Shown in pieces: positions 42,653 to 50,670 of a DNA stretch of 64,000 bases; the stretch's first letter is position 1; each line of letters begins with the position of its first letter. The position numbers were made by a program, and so were the translations under genes. Where the stretch lies: contig JBEIHX010000003.1 of the NCBI GenBank assembly GCA_040381075.1, positions 1 through 64,000 of the forward strand. The letters are read 5' to 3'. Source of the DNA: JBEIHX01 sp040381075. Lineage in GTDB: Bacteria; Pseudomonadota; Alphaproteobacteria; Caulobacterales; Aquidulcibacteraceae. The notes below the pieces were generated by a model, which did no database searches, had not been told where the DNA came from, and worked only from the letters and a program-made list of their open reading frames with translations.

Positions 42653-42920
42653 GGGCGCGCTGTTCCCCTGCGATGCAGTCTGGAAGCTTTCACACCTGAG
42701 GGTTCGGCTCAAGATGGCTGACCGCCAGCGCCCCCGGATGGGTCACCCCGGCGTCCGGTGGCTGCGCCCCGACATAACCTGCCGGGCGTGCGCGCATGCG
42801 GGTTGTTCGCCCCGCTCGGGCCGGGTGCGCTTTGCGCGCCGCCGCCTCTGGCGCTTGCGCGCGCGGTTTCTTAGGTTAGGGCGTCGGTCGCAGGGCCGGG
42901 AGTTCGGAGGATGAGCCGAC

Positions 42921-43811
42921 ATGCGCCCGTGGTGGGCCCGCTTGGGCATGGCGGCCGGCATGGGCGCCTTCATGTTGGGGGTGCTCTCTGGAACAGCCGG
43001 GCTGCCGTTGCTGGCTGCAGGAGCGCTTGCCGCCCTGATTGGGTCGAGCATGCTGTGGCGCGGACCGGTCAACAAGAAGGCCATGCGTCGCCTGATGCGC
43101 GATCCCCTTCCCGACGAACGGGCGCGCATGCCGTATCTGGGCCATGTCGCGATGGCGGGCTGCCTTGGCGTGTTTGTCGGCTCGATCCTGTGGCAGGTGG
43201 CCGGCCTTGGCGCGCTCGCCGGCGCTGGACTCGGGGCATACCTGTTCTTTTCCGGGGCCACCTCGCGACGTGCGCTGCGCGACCTCATGATCCAGCGCCA
43301 CCGGTCGCGGGAGCGTGAGGCGGAGCTCATGGCGCAGCGCGCCGCCGAACAGGCGCTCGCCGGGCCCGCCCCGCCAGCGGTTCACGCCGACATTGGCGAT
43401 CCCGTGGTGCGCAAGCTCGTGGAGGAGGCCCAGGCGCCGCTCGCGCACCTCGAGAGAGCGCGCGCGCGCATCCGCGATGGAGAGCTCTCAGCCAGGCTCG
43501 GACGCATCCTTGCGACCACCCGCAAGGCGATGGAGGATCTCACGACGCGTCCGGAGCGCGCCACCCACGTGCATCGCCTGATGACCTATTATCTTCCGCG
43601 GGCTGCCGAACTGGCCGAAACCTATGGCGACCTGGAGCGGCGCTCCGGGGATCACGGTGCGCGCCTCAGTGAGCTGGCGCAGCTGTTCGCCCAGATGGAG
43701 ACCGCCTTTCTGCACTACGCCGACAAGGTGCTTGAGGCTGATCTGGTGACGCTGGACGCGGAATTGCGGGTGTTGCGCCAGTCCCTCGAGCAGGACCTCA
43801 AGACGCGGTAG
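42921..43811 (+). CDS. XpaC family (5-bromo-4-chloroindolyl phosphate hydrolysis) membrane protein
   Basis: A 296-residue protein with two N-terminal hydrophobic pairs (about 7-45 and 74-112) and a helical cytoplasmic part. The latter contains MTYYLPRAAELAETYGDLERR and FLHYADKVLEADLVTLDAELRVLRQSLEQDLK, the core of the XpaC family. XpaC was named for a phenotype in Bacillus, and relatives are often found with the tellurite/toxic-anion protein TelA, which is absent here. The biochemical role is unknown. The gene precedes obgE on the same strand, where many genomes have rplU and rpmA. Confidence 0.8.
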   Translation: MRPWWARLGMAAGMGAFMLGVLSGTAGLPLLAAGALAALIGSSMLWRGPVNKKAMRRLMRDPLPDERARMPYLGHVAMAGCLGVFVGSILWQVAGLGALAGAGLGAYLFFSGATSRRALRDLMIQRHRSREREAELMAQRAAEQALAGPAPPAVHADIGDPVVRKLVEEAQAPLAHLERARARIRDGELSARLGRILATTRKAMEDLTTRPERATHVHRLMTYYLPRAAELAETYGDLERRSGDHGARLSELAQLFAQMETAFLHYADKVLEADLVTLDAELRVLRQSLEQDLKTR

Positions 43812-44194
43812 GGCGGTTGCGCGCACCACAGGCTGTGGCCCCCGCCTGGACCGCCTGTCTGGCGCCCCCCCTGTTTGGCCTTCCCCTGTCTGGCCTTCCC
43901 CTGTCTGGCCTTCCCCTGTCTGGCCCCCCCTTGTCTGGCCCCCCTGTCTGGCCCCCCTGTCTGGCCCCCGTATGTACCATCGCGGCATCCGCGACAGATG
44001 ATTTCTCCTGCTGCAGGGAGGGCTGCATCCTGGCGCCGGATAGTCGCGCCGGACCCTTGCGCGCGGCGTTGCTGCAGGGTCCGGATGTGGGGGCGTGGTG
44101 CGGACCCGCGCGAACTGCGTCGCCTGGCGCGCGGTTGACGCCGCGTGCGCGCTGGGGCCTCGCGCCGGGACGGTCTGCGCGCTATACGCGCGCC
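43812..44194. other. Spacer between the XpaC-like gene and obgE
   Basis: These 383 bp have no supported gene; the frame open from 43817 in phase with obgE reads through the tandem array and is not considered coding. A tandem array fills 43871-43972. The obgE promoter is probably in the last 100 bp (GCTATAC near 44181 is -10-like). Confidence 0.4.
43871..43972. repeat. 14-15-bp tandem array, 7 copies
   Basis: Copies of CTGTCTGGCCTTCCC (43886, 43901; 43871 has CTGTTTGG) change to CTGTCTGGCCCCCCC and then to 14-bp forms CTGTCTGGCCCCCC/G (43931, 43945, 43959). The core TGTCTGGCC is kept in six of seven copies. Confidence 0.95.
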
Positions 44195-45226
44195 ATGAAG
44201 TTTCTTGATCAGGCGAAGATCTATATCCGCTCCGGCGACGGCGGGGCCGGCGCGGTGTCGTTCCGGCGTGAAAAATTCGTGGAGTTCGGCGGCCCCGACG
44301 GCGGCGATGGCGGGCGCGGGGGCGATGTGTGGATGGAAGCTGCAGAGGGGCTTAACACCCTCATCGACTACCGCTACCAGCAGCACTTCAAGGCCGGCAC
44401 CGGCGGTCACGGCATGGGTCGCAACCGCACTGGGGCGGATGCGCCGGACATCATCCTCAAGGCCCCGGTGGGCACCCAGATTTTCGAAGAGGATCAGGAG
44501 ACCCTGATCGCCGACCTCGATCACGAGGGGGCGCGCGTCCTCCTGGCGCGCGGCGGCAATGGCGGTTTCGGCAACGCCCACTTCAAGGGGCCGGTCAACC
44601 AGGCGCCCCGCCACGCCAATCCTGGTCTGGAGGGGGTGGAGCGCTGGATCTGGCTGCGCCTGAAGCTGATCGCCGACGCTGGTCTGGTCGGGCTGCCGAA
44701 TGCGGGCAAGTCGACGTTCCTGGCGGCTGTCTCCGCCGCCAAACCGAAGATCGCCGACTACCCGTTCACCACGCTGCATCCCGGTCTTGGCGTTGTTGAT
44801 CTTGGCGCTGACGCCCGCTTTGTCCTTGCCGACATTCCCGGTCTCATCGCAGGGGCTGCGGAGGGTGCGGGCCTGGGCGTGCGGTTTCTCGGTCATATCG
44901 AGCGGTGCAAGGTGCTGCTGCACCTCGTGGATGCGACCGAGGAGGATGTGGCGGGCGCCTATCGGACGGTGCGCCGCGAACTGAAGGCCTATGGCCATGG
45001 GCTCGACCGCAAGCGCGAGATTGTGGCGCTCAACAAGATCGACGCCGTCAGCGCGCAGGACTGTGAGGCCCGGGCGGCCGCCCTGGCCAAGGCGGCGCGG
45101 CGCAAGCCCCTGCTCGTCTCCGGCGCCACCGGACAGGGCGTGCGCGACCTGCTGTTCCGCCTTAACGCCGTGATCCGGGGCGATGATGAGGAGGCCTGCC
45201 AGGACGTGCAGGACTGGGCGCCGTGA
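44195..45226 (+). CDS. obgE: GTPase Obg/CgtA
   Basis: A 343-residue ribosome-associated GTPase that acts in 50S assembly and stress signalling. The glycine-rich Obg fold occupies residues 1-158 (SGDGGAGAVSFRREKFVEFGGPDGGDGGRGGDV). The G domain has G1 GLPNAGKST (166-174), G2 YPFTTLHP, G3 DIPGLIAGAAEG, G4 NKID and G5 SGATGQG. The length ends shortly after the G domain, as is common in this class. The stop overlaps the proB start by 4 bp (GTGA), so the two are coupled. Confidence 0.97.
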   Translation: MKFLDQAKIYIRSGDGGAGAVSFRREKFVEFGGPDGGDGGRGGDVWMEAAEGLNTLIDYRYQQHFKAGTGGHGMGRNRTGADAPDIILKAPVGTQIFEEDQETLIADLDHEGARVLLARGGNGGFGNAHFKGPVNQAPRHANPGLEGVERWIWLRLKLIADAGLVGLPNAGKSTFLAAVSAAKPKIADYPFTTLHPGLGVVDLGADARFVLADIPGLIAGAAEGAGLGVRFLGHIERCKVLLHLVDATEEDVAGAYRTVRRELKAYGHGLDRKREIVALNKIDAVSAQDCEARAAALAKAARRKPLLVSGATGQGVRDLLFRLNAVIRGDDEEACQDVQDWAP

Positions 45227-46347
45227 ACGCGCTGGGTGCGGCCCGGCGGGTCGTCCTCAAGATTGGCTCTGCGCTCGTCACCGACTGGGAGACCGGGCGC
45301 GTATCGGCGGCATGGCTGCATGCGCTGGCCCTGGACATCGTGCGCCTGCGCAGGCGCGGGGCAGAGGTTGCTGTGGTTTCTTCCGGCGCCGTGGCCCTTG
45401 GCCGGCGTCGCCTCGGCCTCGCCAGGGGCAAGCTGCGGCTGCAGGAGAAACAGGCCGCGGCAGCCGCCGGCCAGTCGATCCTGATGCGGGCGTGGGAGGA
45501 AGCGCTCGGCGCCCATGAGGTTGTTGCGGCCCAGGCGCTGCTGACGGGGGATGACACCGAAAATCGCCAGCGCTGGCTCAATGCGCGCGCGACATTGGAG
45601 ACACTGCTGCGTCTCGGCGCCGTCCCGGTGATCAATGAAAACGATACGGTCGCCACGGACGAGATCCGTGTGGGCGACAATGACCGCCTGGCCGCCCGGG
45701 TGGCGCAGATGCTCGGTGCGGATGTGCTGATCCTGCTGTCGGATGTTGACGGTCTGTATACCGCTGATCCGCGCAGCGATCCATCCGCCGTGCACGTTGC
45801 GCATGTCGAGCGCGTGACGGGCGAGATCGAACGCATGGCCGGAGGGGCGAATGCGGCGGCCGGCGTGGGCTCCGGCGGCATGGCCACCAAGGTCGCGGCC
45901 GCCAAGATTGCGACCGCGGCCGGGTGCGCGGTGATGATCGCCCGGGGCGATGCGCTGCGTCCGCTGTCGGCTCTTGAGGCCGGCGCCCGCGCCACGCTGT
46001 TCGCCGCCGCCGCTGAGCCCAAGGCCGCCTACAAGGCCTGGATCGCCGGGGCCTTGAAGCCTGCCGGCGTCTTGCGGGTGGACGCTGGCGCGGCCCGCGC
46101 GGTCAGGTCTGGCAAGAGCCTGCTTGCGGCCGGCGTGACCGGCGTCGAGGGGCGTTTCGGCAAGGGCGAGGCGGTGCGCATTCTTGGTCCGGACGGAGGC
46201 GAGATCGCCCGCGGCCTGATCGCGTATGACGCGACGGAGGCGCACCGGCTCCTTGGACTGCAGTCAGACGCCATTGAAGCCGCGCTTGGCTATGAAGGCC
46301 CGGCCGAACTTGTCCATGCAGACGATCTTGTCCGGGTAGACGCCTAG
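45223..46347 (+). CDS. proB: Glutamate 5-kinase
   Basis: ProB phosphorylates glutamate in the first step of proline synthesis. The 374-residue enzyme has an amino acid kinase domain (RRVVLKIGSALVTD at 8-21, VVSSGAVALGRRRLGL, PVINENDTVATDEIRVGDNDRLAARVAQM, VGSGGMATKVAAAKIATAAG) and a C-terminal PUA domain from about residue 280 (SGKSLLAAGVTGVEGRFGKGEAVRIL). It starts with GTG at 45223 overlapping obgE by 4 bp. proA follows after 87 bp. Confidence 0.97.
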   Translation: MNALGAARRVVLKIGSALVTDWETGRVSAAWLHALALDIVRLRRRGAEVAVVSSGAVALGRRRLGLARGKLRLQEKQAAAAAGQSILMRAWEEALGAHEVVAAQALLTGDDTENRQRWLNARATLETLLRLGAVPVINENDTVATDEIRVGDNDRLAARVAQMLGADVLILLSDVDGLYTADPRSDPSAVHVAHVERVTGEIERMAGGANAAAGVGSGGMATKVAAAKIATAAGCAVMIARGDALRPLSALEAGARATLFAAAAEPKAAYKAWIAGALKPAGVLRVDAGAARAVRSGKSLLAAGVTGVEGRFGKGEAVRILGPDGGEIARGLIAYDATEAHRLLGLQSDAIEAALGYEGPAELVHADDLVRVDA

Positions 46348-46434
46348 AGTGGGCCGCGGCGACCGGCCGCCAAGAGAAGGCTTGTGCGCGCCCCCCTTTG
46401 TCGCCATGAGAGCATAAGCTTGCTGTGAGCCGAG

Positions 46435-47712
46435 ATGAACGTCCCTGTTTCCCCTGCCTGCCTTGACGCGGAGATGGCCGAGATGGGTCGGCGTGCGCGC
46501 GCGGCGGCCAAGACCGTGCGCGACGCTGCGCCGGGCGTGCGGGCGGCCGCCCTGCGCGCCATGGCGGAGGCAGTTCGCGCCCGGGCTGATGACATCCTCG
46601 CCGCCAACGCCCGGGACATGGCTCGGGCGGCTGCGGAGGCGATGAGTGCGCCGATGCAGGACCGGTTGGCCCTGACGCCGCAGCGCGTCGCTGCGATGGC
46701 CGACGGCGTTGACGCCATTGCGGGCCAGCCCGAACTTCTCGGCGAGGTGATGGCGCGCTGGACCCGCCCGAACGGACTGGTCATTGAGCGGGTGCGCGTG
46801 CCGATTGGCGTGATCGGGATCATCTACGAAAGCCGGCCCAATGTGACGGCCGACGCCGGCGCCCTGTGCGTCAAAGCCGGCAATGCGGTGATCCTGCGCG
46901 GCGGTTCGGATGCATTTGCGTCGTCGACCGCAATCGTCGCGGCGCTGCAGGCAGGCCTGCGCGCCGCCGGACTGCCGGGGGAGGCGGTTCAGCTCGTTCC
47001 CACGCCCGATCGCGCCGCCGTCGGCCTCCTGCTCACGGGGCTCGGCGGCGCGGTGGACATGATCGTGCCGCGTGGCGGCAAGGCCCTGGTCGCGCGCGTC
47101 CAGGAGGAGGCCCGGGTGCCTGTTCTCGGGCACCTTGAGGGGCTGTGCCATACCTATGTGCACGCAGCCGCGGACCCGCAGACGGCCGTCAGTGTCGTTG
47201 TGAACGCGAAGATGCGCCGCCCCGCGGTGTGCGGCGCCACCGAAACGCTGCTGATCGATCGCGCTGCAGCACCGAGGCTGCTGCCTGCGATCGTCCAGGC
47301 GCTGCAGGAGCGCGGATGCGCCCTGCGTGGCGACGAGTCGGCGTGCGCCATTGCCCCGATGGCCCAGGCGCAGGAGGACGATTGGCGCACCGAGTATTCA
47401 GCGCCCATTCTGGCCGTTCGCGTGGTGGAGGACATTGCCGGCGCGATGGCCCACATTGCGGAGTATGGCAGCGGTCACACCGATGCGATCGTGACGGAGG
47501 ACGGCGCGGCCGCTGAGCGCTTTCTGACGGAGGTCGACAGCGCCATCGTCCTGCACAATGCATCGACGCAATTCGCCGATGGCGCTGAGTTTGGGTTCGG
47601 CGCCGAGATCGGCATTGGCACCGGCCGCCTGCATGCCCGCGGGCCGGTTGGGGCCGAGGGGCTCACAACGTACAAGTATATTGTCCACGGTCAGGGCCAG
47701 ATCCGGCCATGA
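46435..47712 (+). CDS. proA: Gamma-glutamyl phosphate reductase
   Basis: ProA reduces the product of ProB to glutamate semialdehyde with NADPH. The 425-residue enzyme is of the aldehyde dehydrogenase superfamily; the catalytic Cys266 is in RRPAVCGATETLL. The signature VRVPIGVIGIIYESRPNVTADAGALCVKAGNAVILRGGSDA (about 119-160) and the C-terminal HARGPVGAEGLTTYKYIVHG are present. Its place after proB makes a complete proline branch except proC. Confidence 0.97.
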   Translation: MNVPVSPACLDAEMAEMGRRARAAAKTVRDAAPGVRAAALRAMAEAVRARADDILAANARDMARAAAEAMSAPMQDRLALTPQRVAAMADGVDAIAGQPELLGEVMARWTRPNGLVIERVRVPIGVIGIIYESRPNVTADAGALCVKAGNAVILRGGSDAFASSTAIVAALQAGLRAAGLPGEAVQLVPTPDRAAVGLLLTGLGGAVDMIVPRGGKALVARVQEEARVPVLGHLEGLCHTYVHAAADPQTAVSVVVNAKMRRPAVCGATETLLIDRAAAPRLLPAIVQALQERGCALRGDESACAIAPMAQAQEDDWRTEYSAPILAVRVVEDIAGAMAHIAEYGSGHTDAIVTEDGAAAERFLTEVDSAIVLHNASTQFADGAEFGFGAEIGIGTGRLHARGPVGAEGLTTYKYIVHGQGQIRP

Positions 47713-47794
47713 CCGTTCCTGAGGCCTCCGCAGTCGTCGCCGGCGCCGGTGTTGCGGCGCCTTTGTCCGGCCGTTGCTGCGGAGCGACAGCCTG

Positions 47795-48394
47795 ATGCGC
47801 CGGCGCGGCGCTCCGGCGGCCTATCCCGGCGAAGTGATCGGCCTCTATGGCGGCACCTTCGATCCTGCGCATGAGGGGCATGCGCATGTCGCCGAGACGG
47901 CCCTGAAGCGTTTGGGCGCGTCGCGGATCTGGTGGCTGGTGTCGCCGCAAAATCCACTGAAGAGCCGCCAGGCTGACCAACTCGCCGCCCGTGCGGCCAG
48001 CGCGCGCACGCGCGCCAAACGCTGGCGGATGCGGGTGACCACGATCGAGACCCTGCTTGGATCCCAATACACCATCGACACCGTCACCGCGTTGCAGCGC
48101 CGCTACCCGGGGGTGCGGTTCATCTGGATCATGGGCGCTGACAGTCTCGCTGATTTTCCGCGGTGGGGACGCTGGCGGGAAATCGCCCGCCGGGTAGCGA
48201 TCCTCATTGTTTCGCGGCCGGGGGTTGGTCTGGCGCCACGGCTGTCCGGGCCCTTCGCACGGCAGTTTGCGCCAGCGCGCCGACGCGCCGACGAGGCTGC
48301 ATCGCTCACCAGGGCGGCGCCGCCGGTGTGGTGCTTCCTGCCGGCCCGGCTCCATGCGGTGAGTTCGACCGCCCTGCGGGTGCGTCGCAGGTAG
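47795..48394 (+). CDS. nadD: Nicotinate-nucleotide adenylyltransferase
   Basis: NadD makes deamido-NAD from nicotinate mononucleotide. The 199-residue protein has the nucleotidyltransferase motif GLYGGTFDPAHEGHAH (about 17-32), WWLVSPQNPLKSRQ, FIWIMGADSLADFPRWGRWREI and the C-terminal VSSTALRVR (ISSTxIR). The ATG at 47795 is preferred over a TTG 7 codons upstream. In many alphaproteobacteria rsfS and rlmH follow; here the next gene is the SRP RNA ffs. Together with pncC it gives the window two NAD-related genes, but they are far apart. Confidence 0.94.
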   Translation: MRRRGAPAAYPGEVIGLYGGTFDPAHEGHAHVAETALKRLGASRIWWLVSPQNPLKSRQADQLAARAASARTRAKRWRMRVTTIETLLGSQYTIDTVTALQRRYPGVRFIWIMGADSLADFPRWGRWREIARRVAILIVSRPGVGLAPRLSGPFARQFAPARRRADEAASLTRAAPPVWCFLPARLHAVSSTALRVRRR

Positions 48395-48578
48395 TTGGGC
48401 GTCCGGAAGTCCGATCCAGCGCAGTCGCCGCCGGCGCGTCTGCGCCGCCGGGCCCCAGTGATCGCTGATGCAGGAGCCTGCACCTGACGGGCGCTGAACT
48501 GCCGGCGCGCTGTGATGCGGGCGGTCCCATGTGATCGCGCCCCTTGCCCGAAGCGTCCGGCGTCGCGATATTGCAGCG

Positions 48579-48669
48579 GCAAGCCGGCGCGGACGGACTC
48601 CTCGCCAACCCGGTCAGGTCCGGAAGGAAGCAGCCGCAACGAGTTTCGGTTCGGGTCGCGTCGGCTTGC
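48579..48669 (+). ncRNA. ffs: Signal recognition particle RNA (4.5S-type)
   Basis: The universally conserved SRP RNA core GGTCAGGTCC-GGAA-GGAAGCAGCC lies at 48612-48635, with the GGAA tetraloop that binds the M domain of Ffh. Outer strands pair perfectly: GCAAGCCG at 48579-48586 with CGGCTTGC at 48662-48669, continuing inward as GCGCGGAC with GTCGCGT. This gives one hairpin of about 91 nt, the usual bacterial small type. Exact ends may be a few bases longer. The RNA with Ffh targets membrane proteins to SecYEG. Confidence 0.96.
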
Positions 48670-48754
48670 ACGCGCCCAGCCGCGTCGATCGCTGCCTTGG
48701 CGCCCCGAATTTCAAGTCAGGCGCCTCTGGCGCCGCCCCCAATCGAGGGTGGCC

Positions 48755-48822
48755 CAGTGTGGGGTTTGGTGCAGCGTGGGGTTTGGTGCAGCGTGGGGTG
48801 TGGCTCAGCGTGGAGTGTGGCC
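48755..48822. repeat. 17-bp tandem array, 4 copies, downstream of ffs
   Basis: Copies at 48755, 48772, 48789 and 48806 follow CAGCGTGGGGTTTGGTG with one to four changes each. It starts 86 bp after the end of ffs. Confidence 0.93.
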
Positions 48823-48924
48823 GCTCCTGACGTGCGGGCTCGCCTGGAGTGATCTGTCCTGCAGGGCGGCCGCTTCTTCAGTGCGGCATCCGGGCGCCGC
48901 GCGACCAGCCGGAAAGCCGGCGCG

Positions 48925-49050
48925 CATGATCACAGACGTGAATGATCACAGACGTGAATGATCACTGGCGCGTATGATCGTTGGCGCGACTGATCACTCC
49001 TCGACTGATCACTCCTCGACTGATCACTGGCGCGGCCGATCGCTGGCGCG
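48925..49050. repeat. 15-16-bp tandem array, 8 copies, each with a GATC core
   Basis: Two perfect ATGATCACAGACGTGA copies (48925, 48941) are followed by ATGATCACTGGCGCGT (48957), ATGATCGTTGGCGCGA (48973), two identical CTGATCACTCCTCGA (48989, 49004), CTGATCACTGGCGCGG (49019) and CCGATCGCTGGCGCGT (49035). Six of eight copies contain the palindrome TGATCA; the other two have TGATCG or CGATCG. Confidence 0.95.
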
Positions 49051-49353
49051 TCTGGCGAACGGGCGCATGATCACCGGGGCCCGGCCAGTGCGCCCGCCGC
49101 GCCGGAGGCGAATGTCGGTGCAAGCCCCAGTCACGCCGGCCCCTCACAGCGCCTCCCTGTTCGTTCAAGCCGCATCTGACTGGGCCAGCCCCAACATTGC
49201 GGGCCCCTCAAGAGCCTTGCGCGGCGGCTGCGGAATTCAGCCATCCGCCCGTGCGGCCTGGCGTCAGCGCGCATTCGCCCATGCGGGCCTCGCACGCGCT
49301 TTCAAACGCTGGCTTGCGATGCGTGCGGACTGGCCAGGCGAGGCCATGACGCC

Positions 49354-49851
49354 TCAGCGGCGCTGGCAGCCCCGTTCGAAGCGCGCGGCGGTTTGGCGCA
49401 TTTCGCCCCGGAAGGTTTGCAGACGCACTGTCCAGGTCAACCTGCAGCCGTGGGCTGCGAGAGTGCGGGTGCAGGTGAAGCCCTGACTGGCGACGTCGCC
49501 GCCTGTTTGCGTGGTGTCGGTATTGACGACGCACACAATGCCTTCCCGCTTGAGATCAGCGATGGCCGAGACTGCGCGCGCGTCGCTGTAGCGCTGCGCC
49601 ACGCCCCTGGAGAAGGCGCCTGACAGACGCCCCGTCGGTTCGCGAAGCCAGCGATTGTCCGGCTGCGGTGCGTCGGTGGGAAGATCGAGCGGGTCCGCGC
49701 CAAAGCCCGCCTGCGATGCAGCCGGCATGGCTGCGGGCGCGGGAACGGCCAGGGCGACCAGAACCCCTGCCGCGACAAGCGTCCGCCATATCGCCGGTCG
49801 GCGGGTCCCGCCCGGCCGGGGTATGGGCCATGCTGAAAACTTCAGGTTCAT
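49354..49851 (-). CDS. Small secreted protein of unknown function (paralogue A)
   Basis: A 165-residue protein, not assigned to a family. It has an N-terminal hydrophobic segment after a basic stretch (RTLVAAGVLVALAVPAPAAMPAA), so it is probably exported. The C-terminal half has IADLKREGIVC, GFTCTRTLAAHGCRLTWTVRLQTF, with four cysteines that could form two disulfides. The start at 49851 is set by ACAGGAGAC directly before ATG. The next gene on the same strand encodes a protein with a similar Cys and WTVRL/FTVRLET pattern and may be a paralogue. Confidence 0.6.
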   Translation of the reverse strand: MNLKFSAWPIPRPGGTRRPAIWRTLVAAGVLVALAVPAPAAMPAASQAGFGADPLDLPTDAPQPDNRWLREPTGRLSGAFSRGVAQRYSDARAVSAIADLKREGIVCVVNTDTTQTGGDVASQGFTCTRTLAAHGCRLTWTVRLQTFRGEMRQTAARFERGCQRR

Positions 49852-50118
49852 GTCTCCTGTCATCGCCATCATCGCTGTGACCCCCGCCATCGGCGCCATC
49901 GCATCTGGACCGCCGCCTCACGCACCGCCGGACGTACGGACCCCGGCGTGTACCGCCAATTGTGACCGTCTGCACCCCTATCGCGCCGGATCTGCGCCAC
50001 GCCGCCGCCGCTGACCTCGCCCCAGCCCATGCTGATCCCCATCATGCCGACTTTGATGCCGCCGACCGCCGCGGGTGCTGACCAGGCGTGATTTTGACCC
50101 AATGCATCATGGGGACAG

Positions 50119-50556
50119 TCATGCCTGGCCTCGCCATGGCGCGCCCGGGGGGCGGACCCGGTCGGACGCATCCGATCCACGGTCATCAGCGCGCGGCGGG
50201 GTGAAACCGCCGATGGCGCGCGCAAGCGTTGCGCCGTCAGCGGTTTCAAGCCTGACGGTGAACACGGCCGCGCCCTGGGGCCTGGCGACGGTCCTGCGGC
50301 ACACTGCTGCGAGATAGGGCAGGCGCGCCTCAACCGGGGCGACCGTCTCACAGGTGAAGCCGGCCCTGCCCAGGTCGGCGCGTACGTCGTCGAGGGATCG
50401 CCGCAGCGCAAGGCGCTGTGCAACGGCCGCGGCGAAGGCCTGGTCAACAGCCGCTGGATCGCCCTCGGGCGAGAGCGCCAGGTTCGCGCCTGCCTGAGTG
50501 GCGCAGGCTGAGAGCGCCAGCAGGCAGACAGGAGCCACAAGGTGCAGGATGCGCAT
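50119..50556 (-). CDS. Small lipoprotein of unknown function (paralogue B)
   Basis: A 145-residue protein with a lipoprotein signal MRILHLVAPVCLLALSAC (Cys18 lipidated). The mature part has ALRRSLDDVRADLGRAGFTCETVAP, then LAAVCRRTVARPQGAAVFTVRLETADG. The spacing of Cys, Arg-Thr and TVRL(E/Q)T is like that of the gene downstream, although overall identity is low. TGGAGGTGG precedes the ATG at 50556. No function is known. The gap of 267 bp to paralogue A holds nothing recognisable. Confidence 0.65.
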   Translation of the reverse strand: MRILHLVAPVCLLALSACATQAGANLALSPEGDPAAVDQAFAAAVAQRLALRRSLDDVRADLGRAGFTCETVAPVEARLPYLAAVCRRTVARPQGAAVFTVRLETADGATLARAIGGFTPPRADDRGSDASDRVRPPGAPWRGQA

Positions 50557-50670
50557 GGGCCACCTCCAGATGAACACAAGCGTGCAATTGCGGCGCCGGC
50601 ATGATCGGCGGAGCATGGGTGTTTGGACAGGGCGGGCGGTGGCCATGCCACCTTCGGGGTTGGCGGCGCC

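Larger units (their letters stand above)
48395..49353. other. Convergent spacer from nadD to the small secreted protein gene, containing ffs and two arrays
   Basis: Apart from ffs (48579-48669) and two tandem arrays (48755-48822 and 48925-49050) nothing was recognised in this 959-bp stretch. Plus-strand frames at about 48512-48961 overlap ffs and the arrays and are rejected as genes. Confidence 0.5.

Noticed and set aside
43715..44998. A 427-codon minus-strand frame opposite the XpaC-like gene and obgE, with GGPDRG repeats
   Set aside because: The repeats come from the tandem array at 43871 and the rest is antisense to obgE, which has full GTPase motifs.
48512..48961. Open frames across the SRP RNA and the 17-bp array
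   Set aside because: They overlap the ffs RNA, whose core and outer helix are unmistakable, and run through tandem repeats.
16430..49050. CRISPR array as an explanation of the repeats
   Set aside because: The units are contiguous direct repeats of 7-17 bp with no unique spacers, differ between loci, and no cas gene is present.
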